Source: Capra hircus (lineage: Eukaryota; Chordata; Mammalia; Artiodactyla; Bovidae). Taken from it: a stretch of DNA of 64,000 bases. Shown piece by piece: positions 24,491 to 35,099 of the stretch. The notes beneath the pieces are model-generated. The model made no database searches. It was not told where the DNA came from and saw only the letters and a program-made list of their open reading frames with translations. Position 1 is the first letter of the stretch. Each line of letters starts with the position of its first letter. The position numbers and the translations under genes are program-made. Where the stretch lies: contig NW_017189517.1 of NCBI RefSeq assembly GCF_001704415.2, forward strand, positions 10,923,167-10,987,166, read 5' to 3'.

Positions 24491-24540
24491 CTATGATGCT
24501 ACAGCTGGCATTTATATATATACATATATATATATATATA

Positions 24541-24720
24541 ATTGAAGTATAGTTGACTTACAATGTTTCAGGTGCACAGCAAGGTGATTCAGTTATACAA
24601 ATACACATATATTATTTCTGAAATTATTTTCCATCATAGGTTATTACAAGATATTGACTATAGTTGCCTAAGCTCTACAGTAAGTCTTTGTTGCTTGTTG
24701 TGTATCTATTTTTTAATTAG
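24541..24720 (-). mobile_element. L1 3' UTR fragment
   Basis: The text 'attgaagtatagttgactta', 'aaggtgattcagttatacaa' and 'agctctacagtaagtctttg' is the reverse complement of the artiodactyl L1 3' end. A (TA)n tract precedes it. Confidence 0.82.
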
Positions 24721-25005
24721 AAATCTAGCCTTCTATTCATATTAAGTCAAATAAGTAGAATCAAGATATCATAATTTTTTTAGTTAGGCAAGAATTCATA
24801 AGTTTTCTAAAATATATATATTGTACATACTTACACATATGTATAGAAAATTTTTTCTACTACACTTGATAAAGGCTTGAGAAAGAACATCAAAAAAAAG
24901 AAGAGATGCAGAAATTGGGGAATGTAAACTAAATGAAATGGGAGTACTGGATATGAAATAGAAAAAGTGAAACTAACTAGATAAAAGTAAAAGGTCATCA
25001 TATAG

Positions 25006-25140
25006 TCCAGTTGTTTTTAAACATGGCTACTGATTAGAAACATATCTGGAGCTCTGAAGAAAAAAGCAATATCTGAACATTTGTATTTTCAAAAAATTTC
25101 AAGATAACTCTGACATGCATCCAGATTTTAAAAAGTGATT
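25006..25140 (+). mobile_element. MER5A-like hAT DNA transposon remnant
   Basis: The text 'cagttgtttttaaacatggc', 'gattagaaacatatctggag' and 'ctctgacatgcatccagatt' follows the MER5A pattern. It is non-autonomous and diverged. Confidence 0.6.
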
Positions 25141-25740
25141 ATAGGTTTTTCTATTAGATCCCACTTTTGGTGATATAGAGTTACATTATTTTTCTATTGA
25201 CCAATCATGATACAATGGTATTAAGTGAGTAATAGTTACATAATCACAAGAGTAAAAGATGTTTATTCATTTTCACAATCAATAGCCACTGCTGGCATTT
25301 TTAAAGCATTCATTTGATCACTTTAAATGAGCCACTTGTTTGTCAGAAATAAACCACAATTTCTTGCTGGGTTTTCATTTAATTAAATTTGTTGCTAACC
25401 AAAAGAAGGCAATAGAGAAGAGTTCATTAGTATGGTATAGGGGAGGACATTGGGGCCTTCAGGAGGAAAGTGCTGTCAGCTTGAATTAAACTGTTATTGT
25501 CTGTCACCTTATTTAATGTTTGGCATGAAAACAGTTTTGTTTTCTTTTTTGTTGGGGTTGCACACAAAGGAATGCCACTCCTAATCAGTGTAGACTTTCA
25601 TTGCATATGTGAGGAAGTTTTATACCAAAACAACATGGTAAAGTCATTTAAAGAAATCATTGTAGTTATCTAGAAACCCATGCGTTCCAACAATGAATGA
25701 AAAATTCAGTTCTCTCTCACAAAGATATTTTCCTTTACTT
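25141..25740. other. Unique non-coding sequence upstream of PLAC1 exon
   Basis: A+T-rich with no recognised repeat or exon. Confidence 0.4.
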
Positions 25741-25749
25741 CTTATTTTT

Positions 25750-25932
25750 TTTTTCAGTTTTATTGAGGTATAATAGACAAATAAAATTGGAAGAGATTTA
25801 AAGTGTACAACGTGCTGATTTGACATACATTTACATTGTGAAAGAATTCCCCCTATTGAGTTAATTAAACACATCCCTCACCTCACATGTTTAGCTTTTT
25901 TTCTTTTCAGTGAGAACATTTAAGTTCTACTT
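25750..25932 (-). mobile_element. Older L1 3' UTR fragment
   Basis: The text 'cagttttattgaggtataat', 'agtgtacaacgtgctgattt' and 'cacatccctcacctcacatg' is the reverse complement of an L1MA-type 3' UTR. Confidence 0.8.
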
Positions 25933-25968
25933 GTTTCACTTTTTTTTTTCGATGCTTTAGGAATGGCC

Positions 25969-26094
25969 TCTTTTTTTTTTTTTTTTTTGGCTGTACTGTG
26001 GCATACAGGATCTTAGTTCCTGGACCAGGAATAGAACCCATGTCCCCTGCAGTGGACGCAAGGAATCTTAACCACTGGACCACCAAGGAAGTCC
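25969..26094 (-). mobile_element. Short CHR/ART2-type SINE beside PLAC1 splice acceptor
   Basis: A run of about 20 T is followed by 'ggctgtactgtggcatacag...ccactggaccaccaaggaag'. It ends 105 bp before the PLAC1 exon starts and is followed by a (TTTG)n tract at 26,104-26,130. Confidence 0.88.
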
Positions 26095-26179
26095 CTGGCC
26101 TTTTGTTTTGTTTGTTTGTTTGTTTGTTTTTTAATGCTCATGTTTGAACTTACCATAAGAAATACGATGATTTGCCTTT

Positions 26180-26199
26180 TGTGTTTTTGTGTGTTCTAG
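26180..26199 (+). other. PLAC1: Splice acceptor of the PLAC1 coding exon
   Basis: A T-rich tract (tttttgtgtgttctag) ends in AG at 26,198-26,199, 58 bases before the start codon. In known PLAC1 genes the whole coding frame lies in the last exon behind non-coding upstream exons; this site fits that plan. I could not locate the upstream exons. Confidence 0.7.
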
Positions 26200-26257
26200 A
26201 ACTCCTCAAGAGATAGCTTCCTGTTTCCTGAGAGTCGTTACCTGATAAGCTGCCAGA

Positions 26258-26797
26258 ATGAAAGTTTTCGAGCTGATAAGAGAGCTGATCATCCTCACCT
26301 CTGTGTTTTCCGCCTGTTCCGGACAAAATCCAATGACTGTACTATGCTCGACAGACTGGTTCATGGTCACGGTACACCCCTTCATGTTGAACAACGAAGT
26401 ATATGTACACTTCCATGAGTTACACTTGGGCCTGGGTTGCCCTGCCAACCATGTTCAGCCATATGCCTACCAATTCACCTATCGTGTGACAGAATGTGGT
26501 ATCAGGGCCAAGGCTATCTCTCAGGACATGGTTCTCTACAGCTCTGAAATATACTACACTTCCAAGCATACCTCATCTAAGTATGTGATTCCAGTGTCAT
26601 GTACTGCCCCGCTATGTTCCCCATGGCTTACGACGTCCTGCTCCAGGAACTTAGCCCCCAACGGAGGGGTCACAACCCGGAATGGCGAGACATGCTATGA
26701 AGTGTTCACCTTGTCACAGTCCAGCCAAAGGCCCAACTGCTATTGTCTGTCTTGTGTCTACAATGAAAGAGGGCAGAGACGAGCCCCACGTCACTAA
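26258..26797 (+). CDS. PLAC1: Placenta-specific protein 1 (complete, 179 residues)
   Basis: PLAC1 is a secreted or membrane-associated trophoblast protein related to the N-terminal half of zona pellucida (ZP) domains; it is needed for normal placental growth in mouse. Residues 1-22 look like a signal peptide ending in SACSG. Its hydrophobic core is interrupted by R8 and E9. The ZP-N-like region (about 29-118) keeps four cysteines, C30, C61, C80 and C115, and the diagnostic text 'DWFMVTVHPFMLNNEV' and 'YQFTYRVTECGIRAKA'. A Cys-rich tail follows (C120, C128, C146, C161, C163, C166). The start has a purine at -3 and matches the family start. The frame is uninterrupted and lies in one exon. As I recall, human PLAC1 is 212 residues and mouse 173, so an early stop is within family variation. 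There is no poly(A) tract after the 3' end and an acceptor precedes it, which argues against a retrocopy. The identification is secure; whether this is the main or a duplicate locus is not. Confidence 0.95.
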   Translation: MKVFELIRELIILTSVFSACSGQNPMTVLCSTDWFMVTVHPFMLNNEVYVHFHELHLGLGCPANHVQPYAYQFTYRVTECGIRAKAISQDMVLYSSEIYYTSKHTSSKYVIPVSCTAPLCSPWLTTSCSRNLAPNGGVTTRNGETCYEVFTLSQSSQRPNCYCLSCVYNERGQRRAPRH

Positions 26798-26915
26798 GTA
26801 GACAAATAGAAGCTCTTATGACCCTCCTATGTGTGCTTTTGAGAAAAAACAACTCATGGTGATTTCATGAATGAGCTTTTTAAAGAAAAATTTTTTTTGT
26901 ATATTTTTAGGAGTA

Positions 26916-26921
26916 AATAAA
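26916..26921 (+). terminator. PLAC1: PLAC1 polyadenylation signal
   Basis: AATAAA lies 119 bases after the stop codon, giving a short 3' UTR. The expected cleavage point is about 26,935-26,945. No genomic poly(A) run follows. Confidence 0.75.
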
Positions 26922-26940
26922 ATCCTGCTGGCATAGAAAT

Positions 26941-27440
26941 ATCAGTTGGGCATTTTTATTTCATAAACACATACAAAGCTTTTACTATGCACCAGACACT
27001 CTTCTAAGTGCTTTACAAATATGAGTGCCTGGTCCCTTCTCAAAGATGACTTCTGTCTCCTTTAAGGGCCCCCAGTGAATCCCTCCATCTGTCTATGCAT
27101 GTCCTTGAAACTCTACACCACCCAACTTAGCACTTAGCCACATACCTTCTTAGTTTGATCTATCACTTTTCTGTATCACTTTTTGTCCATGGAAGGCAGA
27201 ATTCACACTAGTGGTTTATAAATCACCAGTGGTTCTAGGAATCACTCAACTCACTTCCCACCAACTAGAAGGTATACTCCTGAGGCCAAGGGGTAAATCT
27301 TATACTCAGTCACAGACTGATAGTACTCTGAAAAGTTGCCCAACTTATGTGAACAGAAAATTTTCAGCCAAACCTGGCTATCCGTTACTGTTCTCAAAGA
27401 CTTGCAAAGGGAAGGTACATCAGTTTATTCAACAGTGAGT
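26941..27440. other. Non-coding sequence after PLAC1
   Basis: 26,965-27,025 ('tttactatgcaccagacact...tgctttacaaatatgag') resembles a MIR fragment. The rest is unassigned. Confidence 0.4.
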
Positions 27441-27600
27441 TCTCTGGGTCTCTTTTATAAGTGCACTAATCACATTCATGAAGACACAGTTCTCATGACC
27501 TAATTATCTTCCCAGCTCCTAATACTATCACACTGGGGGTTAGGATTTCAATATACAAATTAGGGAGGGGGAACAAATACCCAGTATATCACAGTCATGG
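27441..27600 (-). mobile_element. MaLR (MST/THE1-like) LTR fragment
   Basis: The text 'tctcatgacctaattatctt', 'cctaatactatcacactggg' and 'ggttaggatttcaatata' is the reverse complement of the start of an MST/THE1-class LTR. It may extend upstream to about 27,190. Confidence 0.65.
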
Positions 27601-27674
27601 CCATCGAAGAAACACAGCTGTTCATTTAAAAATCTCCTGCTCCTTCTTGAAGAAAACTGGGTAACAATCCCTGA

Positions 27675-27800
27675 AAACAATGTGTTCATTCAACCAACAT
27701 TTAGCACCCTCATCCTATGCTCCAGGTATTATGTTAGATGCTGAGCATGCATTGGTGAATAAGACTAACATGGTCTAATCAGGAGGAGACAAGTAAACAA
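27675..27800 (-). repeat. L2 3'-end fragment
   Basis: The text 'tgtgttcattcaaccaacat' and 'gctgagcatgcattggtgaa' matches the reverse complement of the L2 tail. Similar old-repeat text continues in patches to about 29,500 ('catggaggccatgagattgg', 'gcattctaggcaaagg'); family assignment there is tentative. Confidence 0.55.
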
Positions 27801-28199
27801 GCCTAGAGAGCTAGAAGCTATTCTAGCCCAGAGAATGGGCCTGTTCAGAGGCCTGAGGATCAGGGATGCAGCCATCAGAGAAACTACAATTAGTTTAATC
27901 CAATATAGTTGGGGTAGAGGGCAGTTGACAGAGGTGGGAAATGGGGTAGAAAAGTAGCAATAAACAAGGCTATGTACAAGAAAATGAGGACTGCCCTTCC
28001 CATCCTCTCTTCACAAGCTTATGGATTATTAAATACTAAAATACCTGTAAATAACATAGCAAACTGGTACTAGATAGAGTAGAACTGGACTACACATGCA
28101 GGTTGTGCGCTTGACAACCTCAAGGGGCAGTATTCGTGGAGACACCCCCGGGGGCTGTGCAACGTATCAGCCTTGGAGGACACTCAAGACCTACTCGCT

Positions 28200-28382
28200 A
28201 ATAACAGTTGTTACCATATGCCTGATACATTATACACACGACCTTATCTAATCCTCACAGCTGCTCTGCAAGATAAAAATTATTTTCTCTGTTTTCTAGA
28301 TGAGGAGTCTGAGTCTCAGAGAAATTGAGGCTAGACAGTTAATACGTAACATCACTGGGATTCAAACCCAGGTTGGACTAGC
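28200..28382 (+). repeat. MIR SINE
   Basis: The text 'atctaatcctcacagctgct', 'agatgaggagtctgagtctc' and 'ggattcaaacccaggttgga' is the MIR 3' half. Confidence 0.85.
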
Positions 28383-30810
28383 TCCAAAATGCATTTTCCT
28401 CCCCTACACTTAACACTCCCTCCCAGAGAGGAGAAGCTTCCAGTTGGGTTGAAAGAGCCAGGAAGATTTCCTGGTTGAGATGGGCAGTGAGCTCATTCTT
28501 AGAAGATAAGGAGGAGTTGGCTAAGCACAAAGTAAGACAAGGGGCATCCTTTGTGAGCATAAGAACTGGCACAGGGCAGTTAAGTGCACTGTTGATGGGA
28601 AGACACCTAGTGGGTTAGGGCTGTAAGTTAGGTGACAGGACATGAGAAGAACAAATAGAGGAAGGTGTAAAAGTGTAGGAAGAGATGAAAATGAGAATGA
28701 TTTCAAGTGAAGAACAACAAGACTTCATTCATTTTAGCCTATGAAACAGTTAAATGTCTATAGAAGCCCCATTCCTGATCAAGAGAGAAATTGAGCTGTG
28801 CAGGCAAATTTGGAGTGTGACAGACTCCAGACCCTGGAGCAGAGAGGACAGGCTTCATGGAGGCCATGAGATTGGAGCTAAGCCCTGATCTGTCTGACAG
28901 GATATAGGTGAAAAAGAAGAGATTGAATCAAAGAAGATGTCATCACTTAGAGCCCTGGAAGCTCAGAAGACATGGCCAGTTCTGGCTTTAAGTAAGGAAA
29001 CTGGGGTGAGGGTAAAGGATAGGGGTGAAGATGAGTCCAGGTTGGACAAGTTGAGTTGCAGATGATAGTGATATCCAAGAGAGCATGTCCAGGAATTAGT
29101 TCAAGAAATTGAGCTTCCTTGAACTGGAGCTTAAGAAAAGGGTATAAGAGGTAATTACTGGGAGATAAAGCCTTGGGAAGATGACATGAATTTAGGTGAT
29201 TAGGATCAGAGAATGAAAACTCCCTAACATTCAATCTTCAAGGCACAGTTGCAAAAAAGAGAGAGATAACAAAGGATACCAAAGAGAAGTGATCAAGAGA
29301 TGAAAGAAGTGTGACTCATGGGATTCTAGACCAGAGACCTGGGTAGGTTATTTTTTCCAGTGCAACAGATAAGTCAAGATGGAATAAGCTGAGGCCTCAG
29401 GAAATTGGGGGCATTTGAACTAGGCCTTAAGTGACAGAGAGGATTTCATCAGATGAAGATGGAGGGCAAAGGCATTCTAGGCAAAGGAAATAGCAAGAAC
29501 AAAGATGCAAAGCAATATTGTATCAAAAATCATATTTTACCTGGGTAAAAATCTCTGTATAATTAGGCATGATTTTTTTCAGAATTCAGGAGTAATCTGT
29601 ACTTGTTGAGTCGGACATGTCTTTACTCAGTAAAAGCAAACTTCAGCCATTTCTGTTCCATGTTTGATCTTTTCTGCTTGATCATGTGCTTCTTGAGCAT
29701 GGGAGACCTTGTCCTACTTGCTGGTTTGTGTTGCTTTTCTCTTATGTAGTACTTGGTGAAGGTATTCAGTAGGTGCTCAAGCCCGTTTGGTGGCTGTTAC
29801 TGAGAAAGGGCCTGGAAGTTCATAAGCATAGAAACCATTCAAAAGATGGGAAGATAAAAATGCTTTAAGAAAAAACCGCCTTTTGAGTTGGCTAATTTAT
29901 TTACCTTTTGACATGCCACTCTGAAAGGGCATTTTCTTCCTTCATTGTGGTAATGTCCATTTCACTTTTAAGGTGACATGATTTATAAAAATCTAGCACA
30001 TAATTTTAATCATATTTGTGATAATAATAAATGCTTTATTGCCCTCAAAAGAAATGAGCCTTTTCACATTTTGTTCACTCTCTGGGAAAGCCAAAAATGT
30101 TTGAAACCATGTGTTATGATAATTGCTTGTCAAATATTTAAAAATATTTCACTGATAGAAAGAGAGTCAAAGTAACATTTAAATTTTAATTCCTATACCC
30201 TGAAAACAGGGTATTATAATACTGATTATAAAACAGCAAACCAGATTTTTAAAAACAGTATAAAGTATATATAAATATCAAGGGCAAAAAGTCTTTTATC
30301 CCTAATTTTAACTAATAGGCCATCTTGGAGTTGCATGTCAATACTCCCATCCCTCCATTCCTCCATCAAGAAGGAAAGTCTGACCAAGCATTAAACTAAA
30401 CACAGCATCTTCACACACACACACAGACAGAGGTGCACACACACCAGGTTTATAAGAAATACACTATCCTAAAAAAAGAAATACATCATCAAAGATCAAA
30501 TGTTTAAAGAAAGGCTAATTTACGAAGTAACATCTTTTCATTCTTTTTCCCTGTTTTCTTTCAATCTAATTAGTACTGCAATCCCTGTGGTTGATCTCTA
30601 TGATATACTGCTTAAAGTGTAATCATAGTTATTTATTCCCATAAAAAAGAGAAAGAGAGGACAGGGAGAGAGACAGAGACAGAGAGAGACATAAGGAGAG
30701 GGCTTTTAGTCTTTCGACTTTCTACAACTTTTTCAGAAGAAAACAAATGATTTGATCAGATTTCAGTTTATAAACTTATACACTGATTATACAATTATAA
30801 AACTTTCTAT
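28383..30810. other. Non-coding interval, mixed old repeat and unique DNA
   Basis: 28,430-29,500 carries patches resembling very old L2-type repeat on the minus strand. 29,500-30,810 is unique and A+T-rich, with a (CA)n at 30,412-30,424 and a (GA)n at 30,650-30,692. No exon is recognised. Confidence 0.4.
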
Positions 30811-30833
30811 TTTAGTTATCTATTGCTGAACAA

Positions 30834-31059
30834 TGTGCATGCATGCCAAGTTGCTTCAGTCACGTCCGACTGTTTTCGACTCTACAGACTGAAGACCACC
30901 AGACTCCTCTGCCCATGGGATTCTTCAGGCAAGAATACTGGAGAGAGCTGCCATTTCCTCCTCCAGGGGATCTTCCCGACCCAGGGATCAAACCCGTGTC
31001 TCCTATGTCTCTTGCATTGGCAAATGGATTCTTTACCACTAGCGCCACTTGGGAAGCCC
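30834..31059 (-). mobile_element. Bov-tA SINE
   Basis: The minus-strand body and head are clear. An 11-bp target duplication with one mismatch (TTGCTGAACAA at 30,823-30,833; TTGCTGAATAA at 31,060-31,070) flanks it. Confidence 0.93.
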
Positions 31060-31086
31060 TTGCTGAATAACAAATTACCCCAAAAC

Positions 31087-31179
31087 AGGACTTCCCTGGT
31101 GGTCCAGGGGGCTCAGTCCTTGGTCAGGGAACTAAGATCCCACAGGATATTTGGTGCAGCAAAAAAAAAAAAAAAAAAA
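31087..31179 (+). mobile_element. Short CHR/ART2 SINE with poly(A)
   Basis: It runs from 'ggacttccctggtggtcc' to an A19 tail, with an internal deletion in the head. A 12-bp target duplication with one mismatch (TTACCCCAAAAC at 31,075-31,086; TTACCCCAGAAC at 31,180-31,191) brackets it. Confidence 0.9.
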
Positions 31180-31700
31180 TTACCCCAGAACAACAACTAG
31201 TTATTCTCTCATGGTTTCTGCAGATTGAGAACCTGGGCACAATGTAGCCAAGTACCTCTGGCTCAAGATCTCTGAGGAGATGCCATCAAATTGTCATTTC
31301 AAGGTGCAGCTGGGGTTGAAGATTCCACTTCCAAGCTCACTCAAGGGGCTGTTGGCAGGAGGCCTCATTTCCTCTCTGTGAGCCTCTCCATAGGCTGCCT
31401 GAGTGTTCTTATGGTATGGAAGATGATCATGACAACAAAGATAGGAAGTGGGAGAAGCGGGAGGGAAGGAGAGGAGGGACAGAGTCCAAGCTGGAAGCCA
31501 CAGGCTTTTTGTAACCCAGTCTCAGAAGTGACATCTCGCCACTTCTGCCATGTTCTATTTGTTGGGGAAGTAACTCTGGAGGTCCAGCCCCTACGCAAGG
31601 GGAAGGGATTACACAAAGGTGGGAGCACCAGGAGGCGGGATCACTGGGGACCATCCTAGTGATGACCTTAACTCCACAAATGAGACATTGTTCAATTTAT

Positions 31701-32079
31701 CTGTGTATATACAATCAATTTACAATCAATGGCAGGACACAGCCTGGGTAGAAAAATACATGATAAGTCGCTGCTGTACCCTTGCCTCTGTCGGTTCTAT
31801 TTTCCTTCTCTGGGGAAAATAAGTCCTACCAGCTGCAAATTACAAGTCTGACTGATTGGTGAAAAGTATTCCAGAGGAAGCTTCTATTTATTTTTCTAAG
31901 ACGACATTGCTGAAGACATTTAAAGCCAAAGGGGAGAAGTGTAAAAGGTAAATCAAATAACATAAATGATGATGCTAGTTCAGATCAGACCAATGATTTC
32001 CTAATGCAATTCAGTGGGAGTGGGGAGATGGGGGAATCTGAGTCACATGTATGTGTATGCACATATTTTTTATATATCC
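31701..32079. other. Unique non-coding sequence
   Basis: No recognised repeat or exon in this short interval. Confidence 0.4.
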
Positions 32080-32205
32080 CTGAAGAAGGAAATGTCAGCC
32101 CACTCCAGTATTCTTGCCTGGAAAATTCCACAGACAGAGGAACTTGGAAAGCTACAGTTCATGGGGTCACAAAAAGTGGGATACAATGAGTGACTGAGCC
32201 ACACA

Positions 32206-32206
<1 letters not shown>
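32080..32206 (+). mobile_element. Bov-tA 3' part
   Basis: Only the Bov-A body is present ('cccactccagtattcttgcc...gttcatggggtcacaaaaag'), followed by (CA)/(TA)n. Confidence 0.85.
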
Positions 32207-32208
<2 letters not shown>

Positions 32209-32242
<34 letters not shown>

Positions 32243-32324
32243 TAGCCAGCTTCAAAGTTGAGAGGCAGGGGACTTTGCTCATTGATTTTATATGTATATA
32301 TATATAATATACATTATATATATA

Positions 32325-32370
<46 letters not shown>
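32209..32370. repeat. (TA)n microsatellite, two blocks
   Basis: Nearly pure TA at 32,209-32,237 and about 32,289-32,369, separated by a short unique piece. The second block abuts a BovB fragment, and TA resumes beyond it at 32,670-32,680. Confidence 0.95.
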
Positions 32371-32372
<2 letters not shown>

Positions 32373-32669
32373 CAGTTCAGTCGCTCAGTCGTGTCCGACT
32401 CTTTGCGACCCCATGAATCGCAGCACACCAGGCCTCCCTGTCCATCACCGACTCCTGGAGTTCACTCAGACTCACATCCATCGAGTCAGCGATGCCATCC
32501 AGCCATCTCATCCTCGGTCGTCCCCCTCTCCTCCTGCCCCCAATCCCTCCCAGCATCAAAGTCTTTCCCAATGAGTCAACTCTTCGCATGAGGTGGCCAA
32601 AGTACTGGAGTTTCAGCTTTAGCATCATTCCTTCCAAAGAAATCCCAGGGCTGATCTCCTTCAGAATGG
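32371..32669 (-). mobile_element. BovB LINE 3' fragment inside (TA)n
   Basis: The reverse-strand BovB terminus starts 'ttcagttcagtcgctcagtc' and runs to 'tgatctccttcagaatgga'. TA repeat lies on both sides. Confidence 0.93.
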
Positions 32670-32739
32670 ATATATATATAAATACTAACACAATGAATGC
32701 TTCCCATCACTCTTCCCATTACTACTTTTTTTTTTTTTT

Positions 32740-34410
32740 TTTGCTTTGTTCCTATCCAATCCACAACCATCTGGCTTGGCCATTGATGAAGTTCCTGTAA
32801 CTTATCTGAAGGGTAATGCAATGAAATCAGAGTAGCTCCCAGAATTATTAAACAGCAGGAACCGAGAGGGGCTAACAGGGTCTGAGCAGGTGGGGGATTG
32901 CAGGAGGCTTCATAAAAAAGTTCCCGGAAGTGAAATGACAGGCTTGCCCTTCCCTGCCCGGCTCTGTCAGCCTTCATTTGTAGATGTTCTCTGACAGGCA
33001 AGGGGGAATTGCTCTGAGTCAGAGAATTAAATGCTAATACCAGTTTTCAAATGTAAAGGAACACACACCAAAAAATCCCTGCCAGCTGTCTAAAAACTTA
33101 CCACTCCCCCCTTCAAAAGCACTTATATTCTACAGTTACCAGGAGGAATATTTAAATGACTCAAGTTATTTTCAATGTTATTTTAACTTTGTCACACACA
33201 CCCTATTATATAAACACCAGGCTAATGTAAATTATTCACCTTTTAAAGTTACTTCAAAATTTTTGACTTTTAGCCAAATACGTATTTCTTTCTAGCAAGA
33301 ATTCTTTTGAGTTGTAACTCTACAACGTAAATACATACACATCTTTAAAAGTTTATTTTCCAAGTAATGCCCATAGAATATTTATTCTGTTTTCTAAACT
33401 GCATTTACATGACAACATATTGAAAGAAAGCCAGTGTGAGGAGAGGAGAAATAAGTCCTAAAGCCATAGTGAGACTGGTTTCTTTGGGGTTAGAGAAAAC
33501 TCAGCCCTCCCCCCTACCAACAGAGGGTCAAGTTGGGAACAAACTGACCCAAAAGTAAGCCTCAATGTCATTCCTACACTAACTCCCTGTAATAATTTAC
33601 AGTCTGCAATCAAAATAATATTATCTCTTCAAAAATCTGGCTTTTATGACCCAAGCTACAAATTAATTATCGTGTTATTTCATATTTCATCTGCTTAATT
33701 TTTGCTCTACCAAGCTATAGAGAAATCACACTTTTCTGATTATATTGAAGCACCTAAGCTCAAATATGTTGGGATATTTGGTTACAGCAACTACAATGAA
33801 TATTTAAGTTGCCCAAGTTGCTTTCAGTGTTGTTTTAACTTCTTGAAAATATTTAATGACAATTTTTTAAGCTGCCCATGAAAAAAAACATTCTCCAGTT
33901 TGAAGCTCTGCCATCACTCCAAAACGATTAGCCTCAGTCCAGAAGGTGTGTTTCCGTTCCTCTGTTCCATCAAATCAGCACATGAGGTTAAATTTCTGTA
34001 TTCTTTTGGCGAATTTTTTTGCCTGATATTTACTGGCATTTTAAAACATATTTTTATGACTAATGTCACAGGAAATTGATTATCCTTAAAGGTCAGTCAA
34101 GTCCTAGTCAGGGGCAGGGCGGGTATATTTTGGTGGGGGTCTATGCAGTTGTCTGAGAAATAGAGAAAAGGGAAGAAAGGGGGGTAGGGAGAGAAAGAGA
34201 AAAGCTGCTTGGGAAAAAAGTCTAGCACATCACCTGATACACAGTAGGCATATATGAAGCAGTATTTTTTCCATCTGTGCTCTTCTCCAGTAAGAAAACT
34301 CACTCCTGTGTGCGTGAAGAAGAGGATATTCCAATGGTTCCGATCGTCCTAGGTTTATCACAGTTTTAGTTTGTAGAGTTACCAGGTAAGCCCACTGAAT
34401 CTATTGCAAA
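32740..34410. other. Unique non-coding sequence between PLAC1 and PHF6
   Basis: A poly(T) run at about 32,725-32,742, then about 1.6 kb without a recognised repeat or exon. Confidence 0.4.
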
Positions 34411-34414
34411 CAGT

Positions 34415-34690
34415 TTTCATTACATCACACCCCTCAAGGCCCTTCAAAGACTCCTCACGGTCCCATAATTAAATCAAGACTCCTCTGCCTACTTCCACAC
34501 CTCTCTAACCTATTTGTCCTGCAGGGGCAGACCTTATTTGTCCAGTTCAATCAATAGCTAATTCCCCAAAAGATAGCCTCTGTCTTGCTGAGTCTCTCTC
34601 CTTTTTAACTCTTCTCTATCTGCAGGTCCCTGAACATACTGTTTTCCCAATTCCATTCAAGTTGCACCTTCCCTTCAAAAATCAGCTTGA
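34415..34690 (+). repeat. L2-like fragment
   Basis: The text 'ccctcaaggcccttcaaaga', 'taaatcaagactcctctgcc' and 'ttgcaccttcccttcaaaaa' resembles L2 3' sequence. Diverged. Confidence 0.45.
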
Positions 34691-34715
34691 AACTTAAAAG
34701 TATGAAATGATGGTG

Positions 34716-34845
34716 GGGGACTACCCTGGTGGGCCAGGGTTAAGACTCCATGTTTCCAATGCAGGGGGCACGGGTTTGATCCCTGATCAGGGAACTAAGA
34801 TCCCATACACTGTGACACACAGACAAAAAAAATAAAAATAAATCA
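34716..34845 (+). mobile_element. Short CHR/ART2-type SINE
   Basis: The text 'gggactaccctggtgggcca' and 'tgatcagggaactaagatcc' ends in an A-rich AAATAAA-type tail. Confidence 0.87.
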
Positions 34846-35099
34846 AATGATTGAGGTAGTTTTTCAGGAGAGGGTTTCTGGTACTGAGTAGCTAATTTAA
34901 AATAAACTAATTCCATATTATTAAAGGGGATGAGTTTCAAATGTCAATCTCAGACCAACTTGTTAAGCAACCATGTTGGCTTTAGGTTAGACAACCCTTG
35001 GCACCAAGGGCACCAAAGGGCACCTAAGCCAACTGTTGAGGATGTTAGCCACAAGCTTCCACACCAACACAACCTGACATTCTCCTCACTCCCTCCATC

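Larger units (their letters stand above)
30812..31700 (-). repeat. Ancient LTR-like repeat carrying two SINEs
   Basis: After removing the SINEs, the text 'ttatctattgctgaataaca', 'attaccccaaaac', 'ttctctcatggtttctgcag' and 'ttccaagctcactcaagggg' matches a common ancient mammalian repeat, probably of LTR type. Family and strand are tentative. Confidence 0.5.

Noticed and set aside
26258..26797. PLAC1 as a processed retrocopy
   Set aside because: A splice acceptor directly precedes the exon, and no poly(A) tract or flanking target duplication is seen after the AATAAA; a genuine exon or DNA-level duplicate fits better.
32576..33001. 141-codon minus-strand open frame
   Set aside because: Its end is BovB-derived and its middle crosses a poly(T) and TA tract; no consistent coding signal.
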